Shown here: in pieces, positions 27,180 to 35,684 of the stretch | Position numbering within the stretch: position 1 is the stretch's first letter | Layout: every line of letters starts with the position of its first letter | Assembly (NCBI RefSeq): GCF_014646675.1 | Contig: NZ_BMNS01000003.1 | Coordinates: forward strand, 1 to 64,000 | Origin: Lutibacter litoralis | GTDB lineage: Bacteria > Bacteroidota > Bacteroidia > Flavobacteriales > Flavobacteriaceae | Reading direction: 5' to 3' | DNA length: 64,000 nucleotides | Program-made: the position numbers and the translations under genes | The notes under the pieces: model-generated | Databases searched by the model: none | What the model was told of the DNA's origin: nothing | What the model saw: the letters and a program-made list of their open reading frames with translations, nothing else

Positions 27180-28460
27180 ATGTCTAAAACCGTTAGCGGG
27201 TTCTCAAAACTCACGAAGCTCGAAAAAATTGATTGGTTAGTTTCAAACTTTTTTAATAATGATGTTAAAGTGAAGCAAATTTTAATGCAGTATTGGAATT
27301 CTAATCCAGTTCTTCAAGATTTGCACGATGATTTTATTGAAAACACCATTTCTAATTTTTATTTGCCTTTTGGAATTGCACCTAATTTTGTAATAAATGG
27401 AAAAGATTATACCATTCCAATGGCAATTGAAGAAAGTTCTGTGGTTGCTGCGGCTTCTTTAGTAGCAAAATTTTGGAGTACGCGTGGTGGATTTAAAGCA
27501 AGCGTAATTTCAACTAAAAAAATTGGACAGGTTCATTTTATGTTTGAAGGGACCAATAATGAAATTAAAAATTATTTTACAAAAAAGAAAGCAGCTCTAT
27601 TACTAGCTACCAAAGCTATTACTCAAAACATGCAAAAACGTGGAGGTGGAATTGTAGACATAGAATTACGAGATAAAACAGTAGATTTAGCCAATTACTA
27701 TCAATTACATGTTACTTTTGAAACAGTTGATAGTATGGGCGCTAATTTTATAAACTCGTGTTTAGAAGCCATTGCAAATGAGTTTGAAAAAGAGGATGTT
27801 CAAATTGTAATGAGTATTTTATCTAACTACGTTCCAGAATGTTTGGTACATGCTGAAGTGAGTTGTAAAGTTGATAAATTGTATGCAGAAAATTCAGAAT
27901 TGTTTGCTCAAAAATTTGTGCAGGCAGTTCAAATTGCTAATGCCGAAACGCATCGCGCTGTTACCCACAACAAAGGAATTATGAATGGTATTGATGCTGT
28001 GGTTATCGCTACGGGAAACGATTTTAGAGCAATTGAAGCCGGTGCGCATGCCTACGCTGCGAAAAGCGGACGTTATAAAAGTTTAACAAATGCTACTATA
28101 GAAAATGGAATATTTAAATTTTGGATTGAAATTCCACTGGCTTTAGGAACTGTTGGAGGTTTAACTAAGTTACATCCATTGTCTAAATTGTCTTTAAAAA
28201 TGCTTGATAATCCTTCAGCAAAAGAATTGATGGAGATTATTGCAGTTGCTGGTTTAGCACAAAATTTTGCAGCTTTGCGTGCCCTAACAACTACTGGAAT
28301 TCAAAAAGGACATATGAAAATGCACTTAACAAATATTATTAAACAATTAGGTGCTAGTGCGGAAGAAAAACAATATTTAATTGATTATTTTGAACATAAA
28401 ACCATTACGCACAATGCCGTGGTTGAGGCGTATAATAAGTTAATTGGGGAAAATGGATGA
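27180..28460 (+). CDS. mvaA: Hydroxymethylglutaryl-CoA reductase, class II
   Basis: 426 residues, the class II (bacterial, soluble) length. Catalytic motifs are EESSVVAAAS (Glu), THNKGIMNGIDA (Lys), GNDFRAIEAGAHAYAA (Asp) and the C-terminal KGHMKMHL (His); DSMGANFINS is the family's MGAN motif. It reduces HMG-CoA to mevalonate, or runs in reverse. A GHMP kinase follows after 291 bases. Whether the organism uses mevalonate for isoprenoids or degrades it cannot be told here. Confidence 0.95.
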   Translation: MSKTVSGFSKLTKLEKIDWLVSNFFNNDVKVKQILMQYWNSNPVLQDLHDDFIENTISNFYLPFGIAPNFVINGKDYTIPMAIEESSVVAAASLVAKFWSTRGGFKASVISTKKIGQVHFMFEGTNNEIKNYFTKKKAALLLATKAITQNMQKRGGGIVDIELRDKTVDLANYYQLHVTFETVDSMGANFINSCLEAIANEFEKEDVQIVMSILSNYVPECLVHAEVSCKVDKLYAENSELFAQKFVQAVQIANAETHRAVTHNKGIMNGIDAVVIATGNDFRAIEAGAHAYAAKSGRYKSLTNATIENGIFKFWIEIPLALGTVGGLTKLHPLSKLSLKMLDNPSAKELMEIIAVAGLAQNFAALRALTTTGIQKGHMKMHLTNIIKQLGASAEEKQYLIDYFEHKTITHNAVVEAYNKLIGENG

Positions 28461-28565
28461 TGGAGGTTGAAAGTTATTGTTAGTGGTGTCAAAAGCAATT
28501 TCAAAAAATATATGTTAAGTATTATCATCGGCGGCTGAGCGGAGTCGAAGCCAATTACTGCTGTC

Positions 28566-28585
28566 ATTCCTGCAAAGGCGGGAAT
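28566..28585. repeat. 26-base hairpin element, copy B
   Basis: ATTCCTGCAAAGGCGGGAAT preceded by GTC; same family as 4298-4317. Confidence 0.65.
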
Positions 28586-28714
28586 CTATAAAACGAATTT
28601 AATAAAAAGAATTTAATAAAACGGAAGCGTGAATCGAACATTAAATTGATAGAATAAGAATTGGTTAGACCTCTCAAACGAGTGGTATGATGATATTTTG
28701 AAACATTAATATGG

Positions 28715-28734
28715 ATTCCTGCCTTCGCAGGAAT
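28715..28734. repeat. 26-base hairpin element, copy C (reverse orientation)
   Basis: ATTCCTGCCTTCGCAGGAAT, identical to copy A over the 20-base palindrome. It ends 17 bases before the GHMP kinase ATG, so it will be in that gene's leader if transcription comes from upstream. Confidence 0.7.
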
Positions 28735-28751
28735 GACAAATAAAAAAACTG

Positions 28752-29681
28752 ATGAAACAATTCTACAGTAACGGAAAATTACTATTAACAGGTGAATATT
28801 TTGTGCTTGATGGCGCAAAATCTTTAGCTGTTCCAACCACTTGCGGACAAGATTTAACCGTTGAACCAATAAAAGAAACTCAATTGATTTGGCAAAGTTT
28901 TACCAATACTGGAGAATGTTGGTTAGAGGTAATCTTAGACCTACCCAAATTACGACTGGTTTCGGCTGATTTTGAAGCAACGGAGGATGGAGGAAATGAT
29001 ACATTAGCTGAAAATTTAAGAACTATTTTAGTTGAAACACAAAAACTAAATCCTGCTTTTTTAAATTCAGAAAAAGGAATTTTAGTTAAAACTAACCTTA
29101 CGTTTCCAAAAAATTGGGGACTGGGAACTTCTTCAACCTTGATTAATAATATTGCAAATTGGGCAAAAGTAAATCCTTACCAATTATTAGAAAACACATT
29201 TGGAGGAAGTGGTTACGATATTGCTTGCGCACAAAATAATACATCAATTTTATATACGAGAAATGGTATAAATCCATCAGTTGAAAACGTAAACTTCAAT
29301 CCGAATTTTAAGGAACAATTATATTTTGTGTTTTTAAATAAAAAACAGAATAGCAGATCAGGAATTAAAAGATACAAAACCTTAAAAGGAACATTGACTT
29401 CTGAAATTCAGGAGATTTCGAAGTTGTCTGAGTTGTTTTTGGCTTGTGAAAATTTGACGGATTTTGAAAAATTACTAATTGAACACGAGCAATTAGTTTC
29501 AACAATAATACAGTTACAACCAGTTCAAAAAGAACTATTTTCAGATTACTTTGGACAAACAAAAAGTTTAGGTGCTTGGGGAGGCGATTTTATTTTAGCC
29601 ACAGGAAATAATGATACTCCAAGCTATTTTAAACAAAAAGGATTTGAAACTGTAATTCCGTATCAAGATTTAATTATTTAA
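28752..29681 (+). CDS. GYDIA-family GHMP kinase
   Basis: 309 residues. The GHMP ATP-binding motif is NWGLGTSSTLINN (PxGxGLGSSA type), and the GGSGYDIACAQ motif gives this family its name. The N-terminal MKQFYSNGKLLLTGEYFVLDG matches mevalonate/phosphomevalonate kinases. It likely phosphorylates mevalonate or a related metabolite in the cytoplasm, supported by the HMG-CoA reductase gene just upstream. The exact substrate is not established by sequence. Confidence 0.85.
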   Translation: MKQFYSNGKLLLTGEYFVLDGAKSLAVPTTCGQDLTVEPIKETQLIWQSFTNTGECWLEVILDLPKLRLVSADFEATEDGGNDTLAENLRTILVETQKLNPAFLNSEKGILVKTNLTFPKNWGLGTSSTLINNIANWAKVNPYQLLENTFGGSGYDIACAQNNTSILYTRNGINPSVENVNFNPNFKEQLYFVFLNKKQNSRSGIKRYKTLKGTLTSEIQEISKLSELFLACENLTDFEKLLIEHEQLVSTIIQLQPVQKELFSDYFGQTKSLGAWGGDFILATGNNDTPSYFKQKGFETVIPYQDLII

Positions 29682-29725
29682 TTCACCGGCTGAGAGGGAG
29701 AAAAGTAAAAGAGTAAATAAATTAT

Positions 29726-30937
29726 ATGAAAAAACTTATTATAATAGGAGGTGGAGCAGCAGGTTTTTTTGCTGCAATTAACGCAGCAGAAGGCAATCCA
29801 ACTTTAGAAGTGCAAATTTTAGAAGGAAGCGCAAAAGTGTTGCAAAAAGTAAAAGTTAGCGGAGGTGGACGTTGCAATGTAACACATGCTTGTTTTACGC
29901 CAAGTGAATTGGTGGAGTTTTATCCGAGAGGTAAAAAAGAATTAAGAGGACCTTTTCACCAATTTATGACTGGTGACACTATGGAATGGTTTTCAACTAG
30001 AGGAATTCCATTAAAAATTGAAGACGATAACAGAATTTTTCCAGAAAGTAATTCATCACAAACAATTATAGATTGTTTTTTAGAGAGTGCTAAAAACGCT
30101 GGTGTAGCATTAAAAACAAGTACTAGAGTTGATTCCATAGAGAAAAATAACGAACAGTTTATTGTTAAAACAACTTCAGAAGATTTTATTGCAGATTATG
30201 TGTTGGTAGCAAGTGGAAGTAATACCAAAGTTTGGAATATGATGCAAGATTTGGGACACTCAATTATACAGCCAGTTCCTTCTTTATTTACTTTTAATAT
30301 TAAGGATGAAAGGTTACAAGATATTCCAGGGATTTCGGTTCCAAAAGCATCTGTAAAAGTATTGAACTCTAAACTTGCAGAGCAAGGGCCGTTGTTAATA
30401 ACCCATTGGGGTTTAAGTGGACCAGGAATTTTAAAACTCTCTGCTTGGGGCGCGTTGGAATTACATAAAAAGGATTATAATTTTGAAATTGAAGTAAATT
30501 GGTTGTCTAAAAAACAAGACGTTGTATTAGATTATTTAAAATCGGTAAAGAAAAAACAGTCTAAAAAACAGGTAATTTTACGCTCCGTTTTTGAAGAAGT
30601 CCCAAAACGTTTATGGGAAAAATTTGTGATTGCTTCAGAGATTTCAATCGATTCTCAATGGGCACAATTAAACAATAAACAATTAGAAAATTTAGCAAAT
30701 CAGTTGACAAAGTCTGTATTTAAAGTAAACGGAAAAAGTACGTTTAAAGATGAATTTGTAACGGCTGGAGGTATAGATTTAAAAGAAATAAACTTTAAAC
30801 GATTTGAAAGTAAAATCCATAAAAATTTGTTTTTTGCGGGTGAAGTATTAAATATTGATGCGGTAACTGGCGGATTTAATTTTCAAAATGCTTGGACAAG
30901 TGCTTGGATAGTTGCAAATTCTATTGAAAGCAATTAA
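29726..30937 (+). CDS. NAD(P)/FAD-dependent oxidoreductase, HI0933/YhiN family
   Basis: 403 residues. The N-terminal dinucleotide motif is IIGGGAAGFFAAINAA, followed by KVKVSGGGRCNVTHAC, the family signature, and a C-terminal FAD contact TGGFNFQNAWTSAW. Members are cytoplasmic flavoproteins of poorly known role; some relatives are bile-acid or RNA-modifying reductases. It starts 44 bases after the GHMP kinase. Confidence 0.9.
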   Translation: MKKLIIIGGGAAGFFAAINAAEGNPTLEVQILEGSAKVLQKVKVSGGGRCNVTHACFTPSELVEFYPRGKKELRGPFHQFMTGDTMEWFSTRGIPLKIEDDNRIFPESNSSQTIIDCFLESAKNAGVALKTSTRVDSIEKNNEQFIVKTTSEDFIADYVLVASGSNTKVWNMMQDLGHSIIQPVPSLFTFNIKDERLQDIPGISVPKASVKVLNSKLAEQGPLLITHWGLSGPGILKLSAWGALELHKKDYNFEIEVNWLSKKQDVVLDYLKSVKKKQSKKQVILRSVFEEVPKRLWEKFVIASEISIDSQWAQLNNKQLENLANQLTKSVFKVNGKSTFKDEFVTAGGIDLKEINFKRFESKIHKNLFFAGEVLNIDAVTGGFNFQNAWTSAWIVANSIESN

Positions 30938-30947
30938 AGTTTTAATT
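30932..30947. terminator. Possible bidirectional terminator in a convergent junction
   Basis: AATTAAAGTTTTAATT, a perfect 7-base inverted repeat with T and A tracts, spans both stop codons in the 8-base gap between the flavoprotein and DUF456 genes. It is all A/T, so the stem is weak. Confidence 0.3.
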
Positions 30948-31446
30948 AAAAAAACACACTTTTATAATCCCAAAATATCGAGAAAAATAAACCGGTATAG
31001 ATAACTGCAGCAATAAACTTTAAGAATGTAGAGGTCAAAAATCCTATAAAGGATCCATAGGCAGCTCTTAAAGCTCTTTTAGAATCCTTATTGTCTTTTA
31101 TTAATTCACCAACAAAAGCACCTAAAAAAGGACCAATTATAAGTCCTAAAGGAGGGAAGAAAAGAATTCCTAAAACCAGACCTACCATAGTTCCAATTAC
31201 TCCATAACGCGATCCACCAAAGCGTTTCGTTCCCATTGCAGGAATAAAATAATCTATTAGCCAAATAATAAATGCAATTGCAAAAGTAATTCCTAAAAAA
31301 GTCCAATTCATTGGGACGGCTTCGCTTAAATGCAAAACCAATAAACCAAACCAACTTGTTATTGGTCCTGGTAATACTGGTAAAAAAGAACCAAGAACTC
31401 CTAATATCATTAGCAAAATTCCAAAAATTAATAAGGCTATATCCAT
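30946..31446 (-). CDS. DUF456 membrane protein
   Basis: 166 residues. Glycine-rich membrane segments at about 2-40, 47-70, 80-118 (GTMVGLVLGILFFPPLGLIIGPFLGAFVGEL) and 130-160. The glycine-rich central motif and the length are typical of DUF456. Function unknown. It is transcribed away from blaI. Confidence 0.85.
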   Translation of the reverse strand: MDIALLIFGILLMILGVLGSFLPVLPGPITSWFGLLVLHLSEAVPMNWTFLGITFAIAFIIWLIDYFIPAMGTKRFGGSRYGVIGTMVGLVLGILFFPPLGLIIGPFLGAFVGELIKDNKDSKRALRAAYGSFIGFLTSTFLKFIAAVIYTGLFFSIFWDYKSVFF

Positions 31447-31462
31447 ACTTTTATTTATAAAT

Positions 31463-31470
31463 CAAATTTA
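31463..31470 (-). promoter_or_regulatory. -7 box for the DUF456 gene
   Basis: CAAATTTA on + reads TAAATTTG on -, 16 bases before the ATG at 31446. It overlaps a perfect palindrome ATTTAAAC-AAAAT-GTTTAAAT (31466-31486). Confidence 0.45.
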
Positions 31471-31507
31471 AACAAAATGTTTAAATCAATAATCGTGCAA
31501 CATTTTC

Positions 31508-31572
31508 AACTAAAAAATTAGTTTAAACTAAATGTTTAGTTATATTTGTATTGTTAAACTAAAAACTTAGTT
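31508..31572 (+). promoter_or_regulatory. Three BlaI-type operators around the blaI promoter
   Basis: Three 16-base palindromes of the form AACTAA-N4-TTAGTT: 31508-31523 (AACTAAAAAATTAGTT), 31526-31541 (AACTAAATGTTTAGTT) and 31557-31572 (AACTAAAAACTTAGTT). Between the second and third is the -7 box TATATTTG (31541-31548); the ATG is at 31578. BlaI/MecI dimers bind palindromes of similar size, so autorepression is likely. Confidence 0.8.
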
Positions 31573-31577
31573 AAAAA

Positions 31578-31949
31578 ATGGAGAAACAATTGACCAAAGC
31601 AGAAGAGCAATTGATGCAAGTTTTGTGGGATTTAGAAGCGGCCTCGGTAAAAGAAATTATAGCGCAATTACCAGGTCCAAAACCAGCTTACAATACTGTC
31701 TCTACGATAATTAGAATATTAGAAACAAAAGAATTTGTGGGGCATAAAGCGCAAGGAAGAGGGTATGTTTATTTTCCTTTAATTAAAAAAGCTGATTACA
31801 GTAATAAAAGTTTACATAAAATAGTTGACGGTTATTTTGAAGGTTCTTTTAAAAGTATGGTGTCATTTTTTGTAAAAAAGAATGATGTTGATATGAATGA
31901 ATTGGAATCAATTTTAAAACAAATTAATGACAAAAAGACAGAAAAATGA
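31578..31949 (+). CDS. BlaI/MecI/CopY-family repressor
   Basis: 123 residues. Winged-helix domain with the family's opening (LTKAEEQLMQVLWDLEAASVKEI), the recognition helix region PAYNTVSTIIRILETKEFV and the wing GRGYVYFPLI. A short C-terminal dimerisation helix follows. In known systems a M56 membrane protease triggers its cleavage. The stop overlaps the start of the M56 gene by 4 bases (ATGA), as in blaI-blaR1 pairs. It very likely binds the three operators upstream. Confidence 0.95.
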   Translation: MEKQLTKAEEQLMQVLWDLEAASVKEIIAQLPGPKPAYNTVSTIIRILETKEFVGHKAQGRGYVYFPLIKKADYSNKSLHKIVDGYFEGSFKSMVSFFVKKNDVDMNELESILKQINDKKTEK

Positions 31950-33763
31950 TAAATTATATAATTCAAGTATTGCTTTTTCAAGCGTTATTTTTAGCCGTTT
32001 ACGATTTCTTTTTGCAAAAAGAAACATTTTTTAAGTGGAATAGAGTTTATTTATTAGCAACACCAATTTTAGCGTTTATCATCCCATTATTAAAGTTTAA
32101 AAGTATCCAGCAAAGTATTCCGCAGGAATATATGGTGCAATTGCCAACTGTATTTTTAAATCCAGAAGCAGTGATTATTGAAAGCACCGCCACGGAAAGT
32201 ACTTTTAACGTGTTGCCATTTCTATTTTATATTGGAATAATGTTATTTTCAACGCTATTTTTAGTGCGATTATTTAAAATTATTAATTTAATAATCCACA
32301 ACAAAAAAATAAATCAAGGGAATTTTAAGTTGGTGTTATTGCCTGAACAAAAAGCTGCCTTTTCATTCTTCAATTACATTTTTATTCATCAAAATTTACT
32401 AGATAATAAAAAATTAGAGATTATTAAACACGAAACAATCCATTGTAAACAGCTACATACATTAGATTTATTGTTTTTTGAAGTATTAAAAATACTCATG
32501 TGGTTTAATCCTTTAATTTATGTATACCAAAAACGCATCACACTTTTACACGAGTATATTTCAGATGCTGAAGTTGTAAAAGAATCCGATAAAAAATTGT
32601 ATTTCAATACATTATTGGCTGAAACTTTTAATGTAGAAAATATTTCATTCATAAATCAATTTTTTAAACAGTCATTAATTAAAAAAAGAATCGTTATGAT
32701 CGCAAAAGAAAAATCACAAAAAATTAAACAGTTAAAGTATTTATTGCTAATTCCTTTATTAGCGGGGATGTTATTTTATACATCTTGTATTGATGAAGTA
32801 AATGAGGAGTTATTTGAAATGGAGTCAGCATTAAACAATGTACAAGATTTTAGAAATGGTAAATATTTCGATTTTGAAATTGGTAAAACTTATGTTGGAA
32901 ATAGTTTAATTATTGGGCGTTATTTGGATGTTAGTGAATACACAGTAAAAGAAAAAGAGATAACTGAAAAATTTAATTCTAATGATGAATTATTATTTGA
33001 CCATGTAGTTTTGTTAGATGAAAATAATGTAAGAGTGAATTGGTTTCGACCAAAATCTGCAAGACTTGGGTCTAAATCAAAATATGAATATGTTGAAGGA
33101 GATGATGTTCCTTTTGCAGTAGTTGAAGAGGTTCCAGTTTTTCCTGGTTGTGAAGGCACAAAAGAAGAATTAAGATTGTGTTTACAAGAAAATATCACAA
33201 AACATGTGAATAGAAATTTTAATGCAAGCCTGGCAAGTGATTTAGGATTAACAGATGGTGTTAAACGAATATTTGTAATTTTTAAAATTGACAAAGAAGG
33301 AAATATATCAGATGCTATGGCAAGAGCACCACATAAATCTTTGGAAGATGAAGCCATAAGAGTTGTACAAAGTTTGCCAAAAATGATGCCTGGAAAATAT
33401 AACGGAAATGCAGTTGGTGTAAAATATAGTTTACCAATAGCTTTTAAAGTTGGTGGTGAACAAGCTACTAACGAACAATCAAAAAAAGCGAAAGAAGATT
33501 TTATAAATGGAAATAAAACAGATACTGTATTTGAAGTTGTTAAAGGGAAAATTACAAATGAAAATGGGAAAGGTTTGCCTGGTACAAATATTGTTATAAA
33601 AGGAACTGAAAATGGAGTTGTAACAGATTATGATGGAAATTTTGCGATTAGGGCAATGGAGGAGCAGATTCTCATAATTTCTTTTATAGACTATCAAACT
33701 CAAGAAGTGAAAATTGGCAAGGAGAGAACTATTAATATTGTTCTCAAAAAAAATAATACATAA
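31946..33763 (+). CDS. M56 (BlaR1-type) peptidase fused to TonB-like and carboxypeptidase-regulatory-like domains
   Basis: 605 residues. Residues 1-290 are a BlaR1/MecR1-type membrane metalloprotease: membrane segments near 5-20, 35-50 and 88-110, then the zinc motif HETIH within KHETIHCKQLHTLDLLFFE, and a last segment YLLLIPLLAGMLFYTSC. Residues about 390-510 form a TonB C-terminal-like domain (VEEVPVFPGCEG ... ALPIAFK-type end, here YSLPIAFKVGG). Residues about 530-600 are a carboxypeptidase-regulatory-like beta-sandwich (VKGKITNENGKGLPGTNIVI ... GNFAIRA). No penicillin-binding sensor domain is present. It probably senses an envelope signal and relieves repression by BlaI. Confidence 0.88.
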   Translation: MINYIIQVLLFQALFLAVYDFFLQKETFFKWNRVYLLATPILAFIIPLLKFKSIQQSIPQEYMVQLPTVFLNPEAVIIESTATESTFNVLPFLFYIGIMLFSTLFLVRLFKIINLIIHNKKINQGNFKLVLLPEQKAAFSFFNYIFIHQNLLDNKKLEIIKHETIHCKQLHTLDLLFFEVLKILMWFNPLIYVYQKRITLLHEYISDAEVVKESDKKLYFNTLLAETFNVENISFINQFFKQSLIKKRIVMIAKEKSQKIKQLKYLLLIPLLAGMLFYTSCIDEVNEELFEMESALNNVQDFRNGKYFDFEIGKTYVGNSLIIGRYLDVSEYTVKEKEITEKFNSNDELLFDHVVLLDENNVRVNWFRPKSARLGSKSKYEYVEGDDVPFAVVEEVPVFPGCEGTKEELRLCLQENITKHVNRNFNASLASDLGLTDGVKRIFVIFKIDKEGNISDAMARAPHKSLEDEAIRVVQSLPKMMPGKYNGNAVGVKYSLPIAFKVGGEQATNEQSKKAKEDFINGNKTDTVFEVVKGKITNENGKGLPGTNIVIKGTENGVVTDYDGNFAIRAMEEQILIISFIDYQTQEVKIGKERTINIVLKKNNT

Positions 33764-33774
33764 AAATACGAAAT

Positions 33775-35031
33775 TTGAAAAAGATTTTTATTCCATTACT
33801 GTTTTTAGTGGCAGTTTTAAAAACCGAAGCGCAGTCTTCGGTTTTTACAGTTGTAGATAGTTTGTTGATAAAAGGAAATTATCAGAAAGCACTAATTTTA
33901 CTGGAAGAGACTAAAGACAAGAATCCACTTCTACTCGAAAAAACAGCAGATATTTACCAAACTATTGGCAATTATAATAAGGCAATAACTTCTTATTCCG
34001 AAGCCTTAGCAATTGAAGAAAAAAGTGAGCTTAAACTTAAATTAGCGAATGTGTATGCAACAATTGGCTATAAAAATAAAGCGATTGATTTATATGAAGA
34101 CGTTTTTAAAAAAGATTCGTCCAATTTATTGGTAGCTAACAATTTAGGGAAGTTGTATTTAAGAGAATTGAAACCAAAGAGTGCAGAACAACTATTTAGG
34201 TATTTAAAGGTTCAAGATACTTTAAATCCAAATTATCCATATCAACTTGGTAAGGCCTTGGCTTTACAAAGAAAGAAGTTGCAAATGGGGCAAAGTTATA
34301 TTGATGCTTTTGCAATAGACACATTGCATTTAAACAGTATTTATGAAGTCGCAAAATTTTTCAAAACCATAAATGTTCGAGATACTTCCAGAATATTTAT
34401 TGAAAAAGGATTAAAAATAGACTCTACTAATATTAATTTCTTGCAATTAAAAACAAATGATCAGTATTTTGAAAAAGAATTTGAAGAGGCACTCGTAACC
34501 CTAAAAAAGTTAGAAGCATTAAAATTTAGATCTATAAATACCTACGAAATGTTTGGGATGAGTTATTTTAACTTAGAGAAAAATGACTCAGCAGAAATCT
34601 ATTTTAAAAAGGCTTTAAAAATGGATAGAAAAAATCCAAAAATACTATATAGACTTGCAACACTTGAATACCATAGAGAAAATTTTAAATTGGCCAGACT
34701 TCTAGCTATGCAATCTATTATGTATAGTAAACCAGACCACGATAAACAATATATGTTATTGGGAATTATGGCAAAAAATGAGTTTGATTATAAGTCTGCT
34801 GTCAATTATTTTGATGAAGCTGTTAAAAATAATGTTAATAATGTAGATGCCCTTTTTGAATTAGCTTTTGCAGCAGATTCTTATTATGAAGATAAAAAAA
34901 TGGCACTTAGGTATTATGAACGATTTATGGAAAGATTTGAAAGCAAAAGTCCAAAATTAAGTAAATACGCAAGTGAAAGGATTAAACAACTAAGAAAACA
35001 ACTCTTTATTGAAGGTGTTATTGTAGACTAA
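33775..35031 (+). CDS. Secreted TPR-repeat protein (TTG start)
   Basis: 418 residues. The start is TTG at 33775, giving the signal peptide MKKIFIPLLFLVAVLKTEAQ; no in-frame ATG lies near. The mature part consists of about ten tetratricopeptide units, for example NYNKAITSYSEALAIEEKS and NDSAEIYFKKALKMDRKNP. It acts in the periplasm as a protein-binding scaffold, partner unknown. It begins 11 bases after the M56 gene and is part of that operon. Confidence 0.85.
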   Translation: MKKIFIPLLFLVAVLKTEAQSSVFTVVDSLLIKGNYQKALILLEETKDKNPLLLEKTADIYQTIGNYNKAITSYSEALAIEEKSELKLKLANVYATIGYKNKAIDLYEDVFKKDSSNLLVANNLGKLYLRELKPKSAEQLFRYLKVQDTLNPNYPYQLGKALALQRKKLQMGQSYIDAFAIDTLHLNSIYEVAKFFKTINVRDTSRIFIEKGLKIDSTNINFLQLKTNDQYFEKEFEEALVTLKKLEALKFRSINTYEMFGMSYFNLEKNDSAEIYFKKALKMDRKNPKILYRLATLEYHRENFKLARLLAMQSIMYSKPDHDKQYMLLGIMAKNEFDYKSAVNYFDEAVKNNVNNVDALFELAFAADSYYEDKKMALRYYERFMERFESKSPKLSKYASERIKQLRKQLFIEGVIVD

Positions 35032-35073
35032 ATCAAAAAGTTGTATTTTCACATTGTGAATTAAATAATAATT

Positions 35074-35544
35074 TTGAAACAGTTTTTTATAACAATTTTT
35101 AGTGCTTTTTTGCTTTTATCGTGTTCTTATTTTGAAAAAAATTATAAGAAAGAGGAAATACAAGTAGTTGATACTATTGTAGATTTTAATTTTATAGATA
35201 GTTTTCCATTATTTCCTACCTGTGATAGTATTCCTTCTGAAGAAAAACAAAAAATATGTTCTCAAATTAAACTATCCGAACATATTTATGCTTCTTTGGT
35301 AACGCATAAATTTATTACAAAAAATAGTGTAAACGATACCATCTTAGTGAAATTAGAAGTGGCTAAAAGCGGAGAAGTTTCGCTTGTTACTATAGAATCT
35401 TCTAAATTTATTCAAAAGGAAATACCTAAATTAGATAGTTTAATAACTGATGGAATTAAAAAATTACCAAAATTAAGACCTGGAATTAAACGTGGAATAC
35501 CTGTAAAAACTGAGTTTAGCTTACCAATAATTTTGAAGAATTAG
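35074..35544 (+). CDS. Lipoprotein with TonB C-terminal-like domain (TTG start)
   Basis: 156 residues. The TTG start yields a lipoprotein signal MKQFFITIFSAFLLLSC with lipobox LLSC and lipid-bearing Cys17. The mature part ends in VKLEVAKSGEVSLVTI ... LPKLRPGIKRGIPVKTEFSLPI, the TonB_C pattern also seen in the M56 protein of the same operon. It may be a truncated energy-transducer relative that works with the M56 protein. A TAATTTTG at 35069-35076 overlaps the start and is probably chance. Confidence 0.75.
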   Translation: MKQFFITIFSAFLLLSCSYFEKNYKKEEIQVVDTIVDFNFIDSFPLFPTCDSIPSEEKQKICSQIKLSEHIYASLVTHKFITKNSVNDTILVKLEVAKSGEVSLVTIESSKFIQKEIPKLDSLITDGIKKLPKLRPGIKRGIPVKTEFSLPIILKN

Positions 35545-35621
35545 TGATTTTTGACTTATTCTGATCAGAAATCTTCCATTTCAGAATCAAATAATACTAT
35601 AAATGTGAATAAAATAGTGAG

Positions 35622-35642
35622 ACCCTGAATTAAATTCAGGGT
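35622..35642. terminator. Perfect palindrome between convergent genes
   Basis: ACCCTGAATT-A-AATTCAGGGT, a 10-base perfect stem with a one-base centre, so a fold needs a small loop. It lies between the lipoprotein gene and obg, which converge, and may end both transcripts. Such ACCCTGAATTTA words are also common dispersed repeats. Confidence 0.45.
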
Positions 35643-35684
35643 GATGTGACGTAATATCAATTTGATAATAGATAACGAAGCAAC

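Larger units (their letters stand above)
28461..28751. repeat. Repeat-rich gap between HMG-CoA reductase and GHMP kinase
   Basis: Holds GGCTGAGCGGAGTCGAAGCC (28533-28552), a GC-rich imperfect palindrome of a kind common in flavobacterial intergenic DNA, and two copies of the 26-base hairpin listed separately. No gene is present; a - strand frame across 28564-28869 is an artefact. Confidence 0.6.

Noticed and set aside
28564-28869. 101-codon - strand frame across the start of the GHMP kinase
   Set aside because: Made of hairpin repeats and the antisense of a real gene.
35069-35076. TAATTTTG as promoter of the TonB-like lipoprotein gene
   Set aside because: It overlaps the start codon that gives the lipoprotein signal, so transcription from it would begin after the start.
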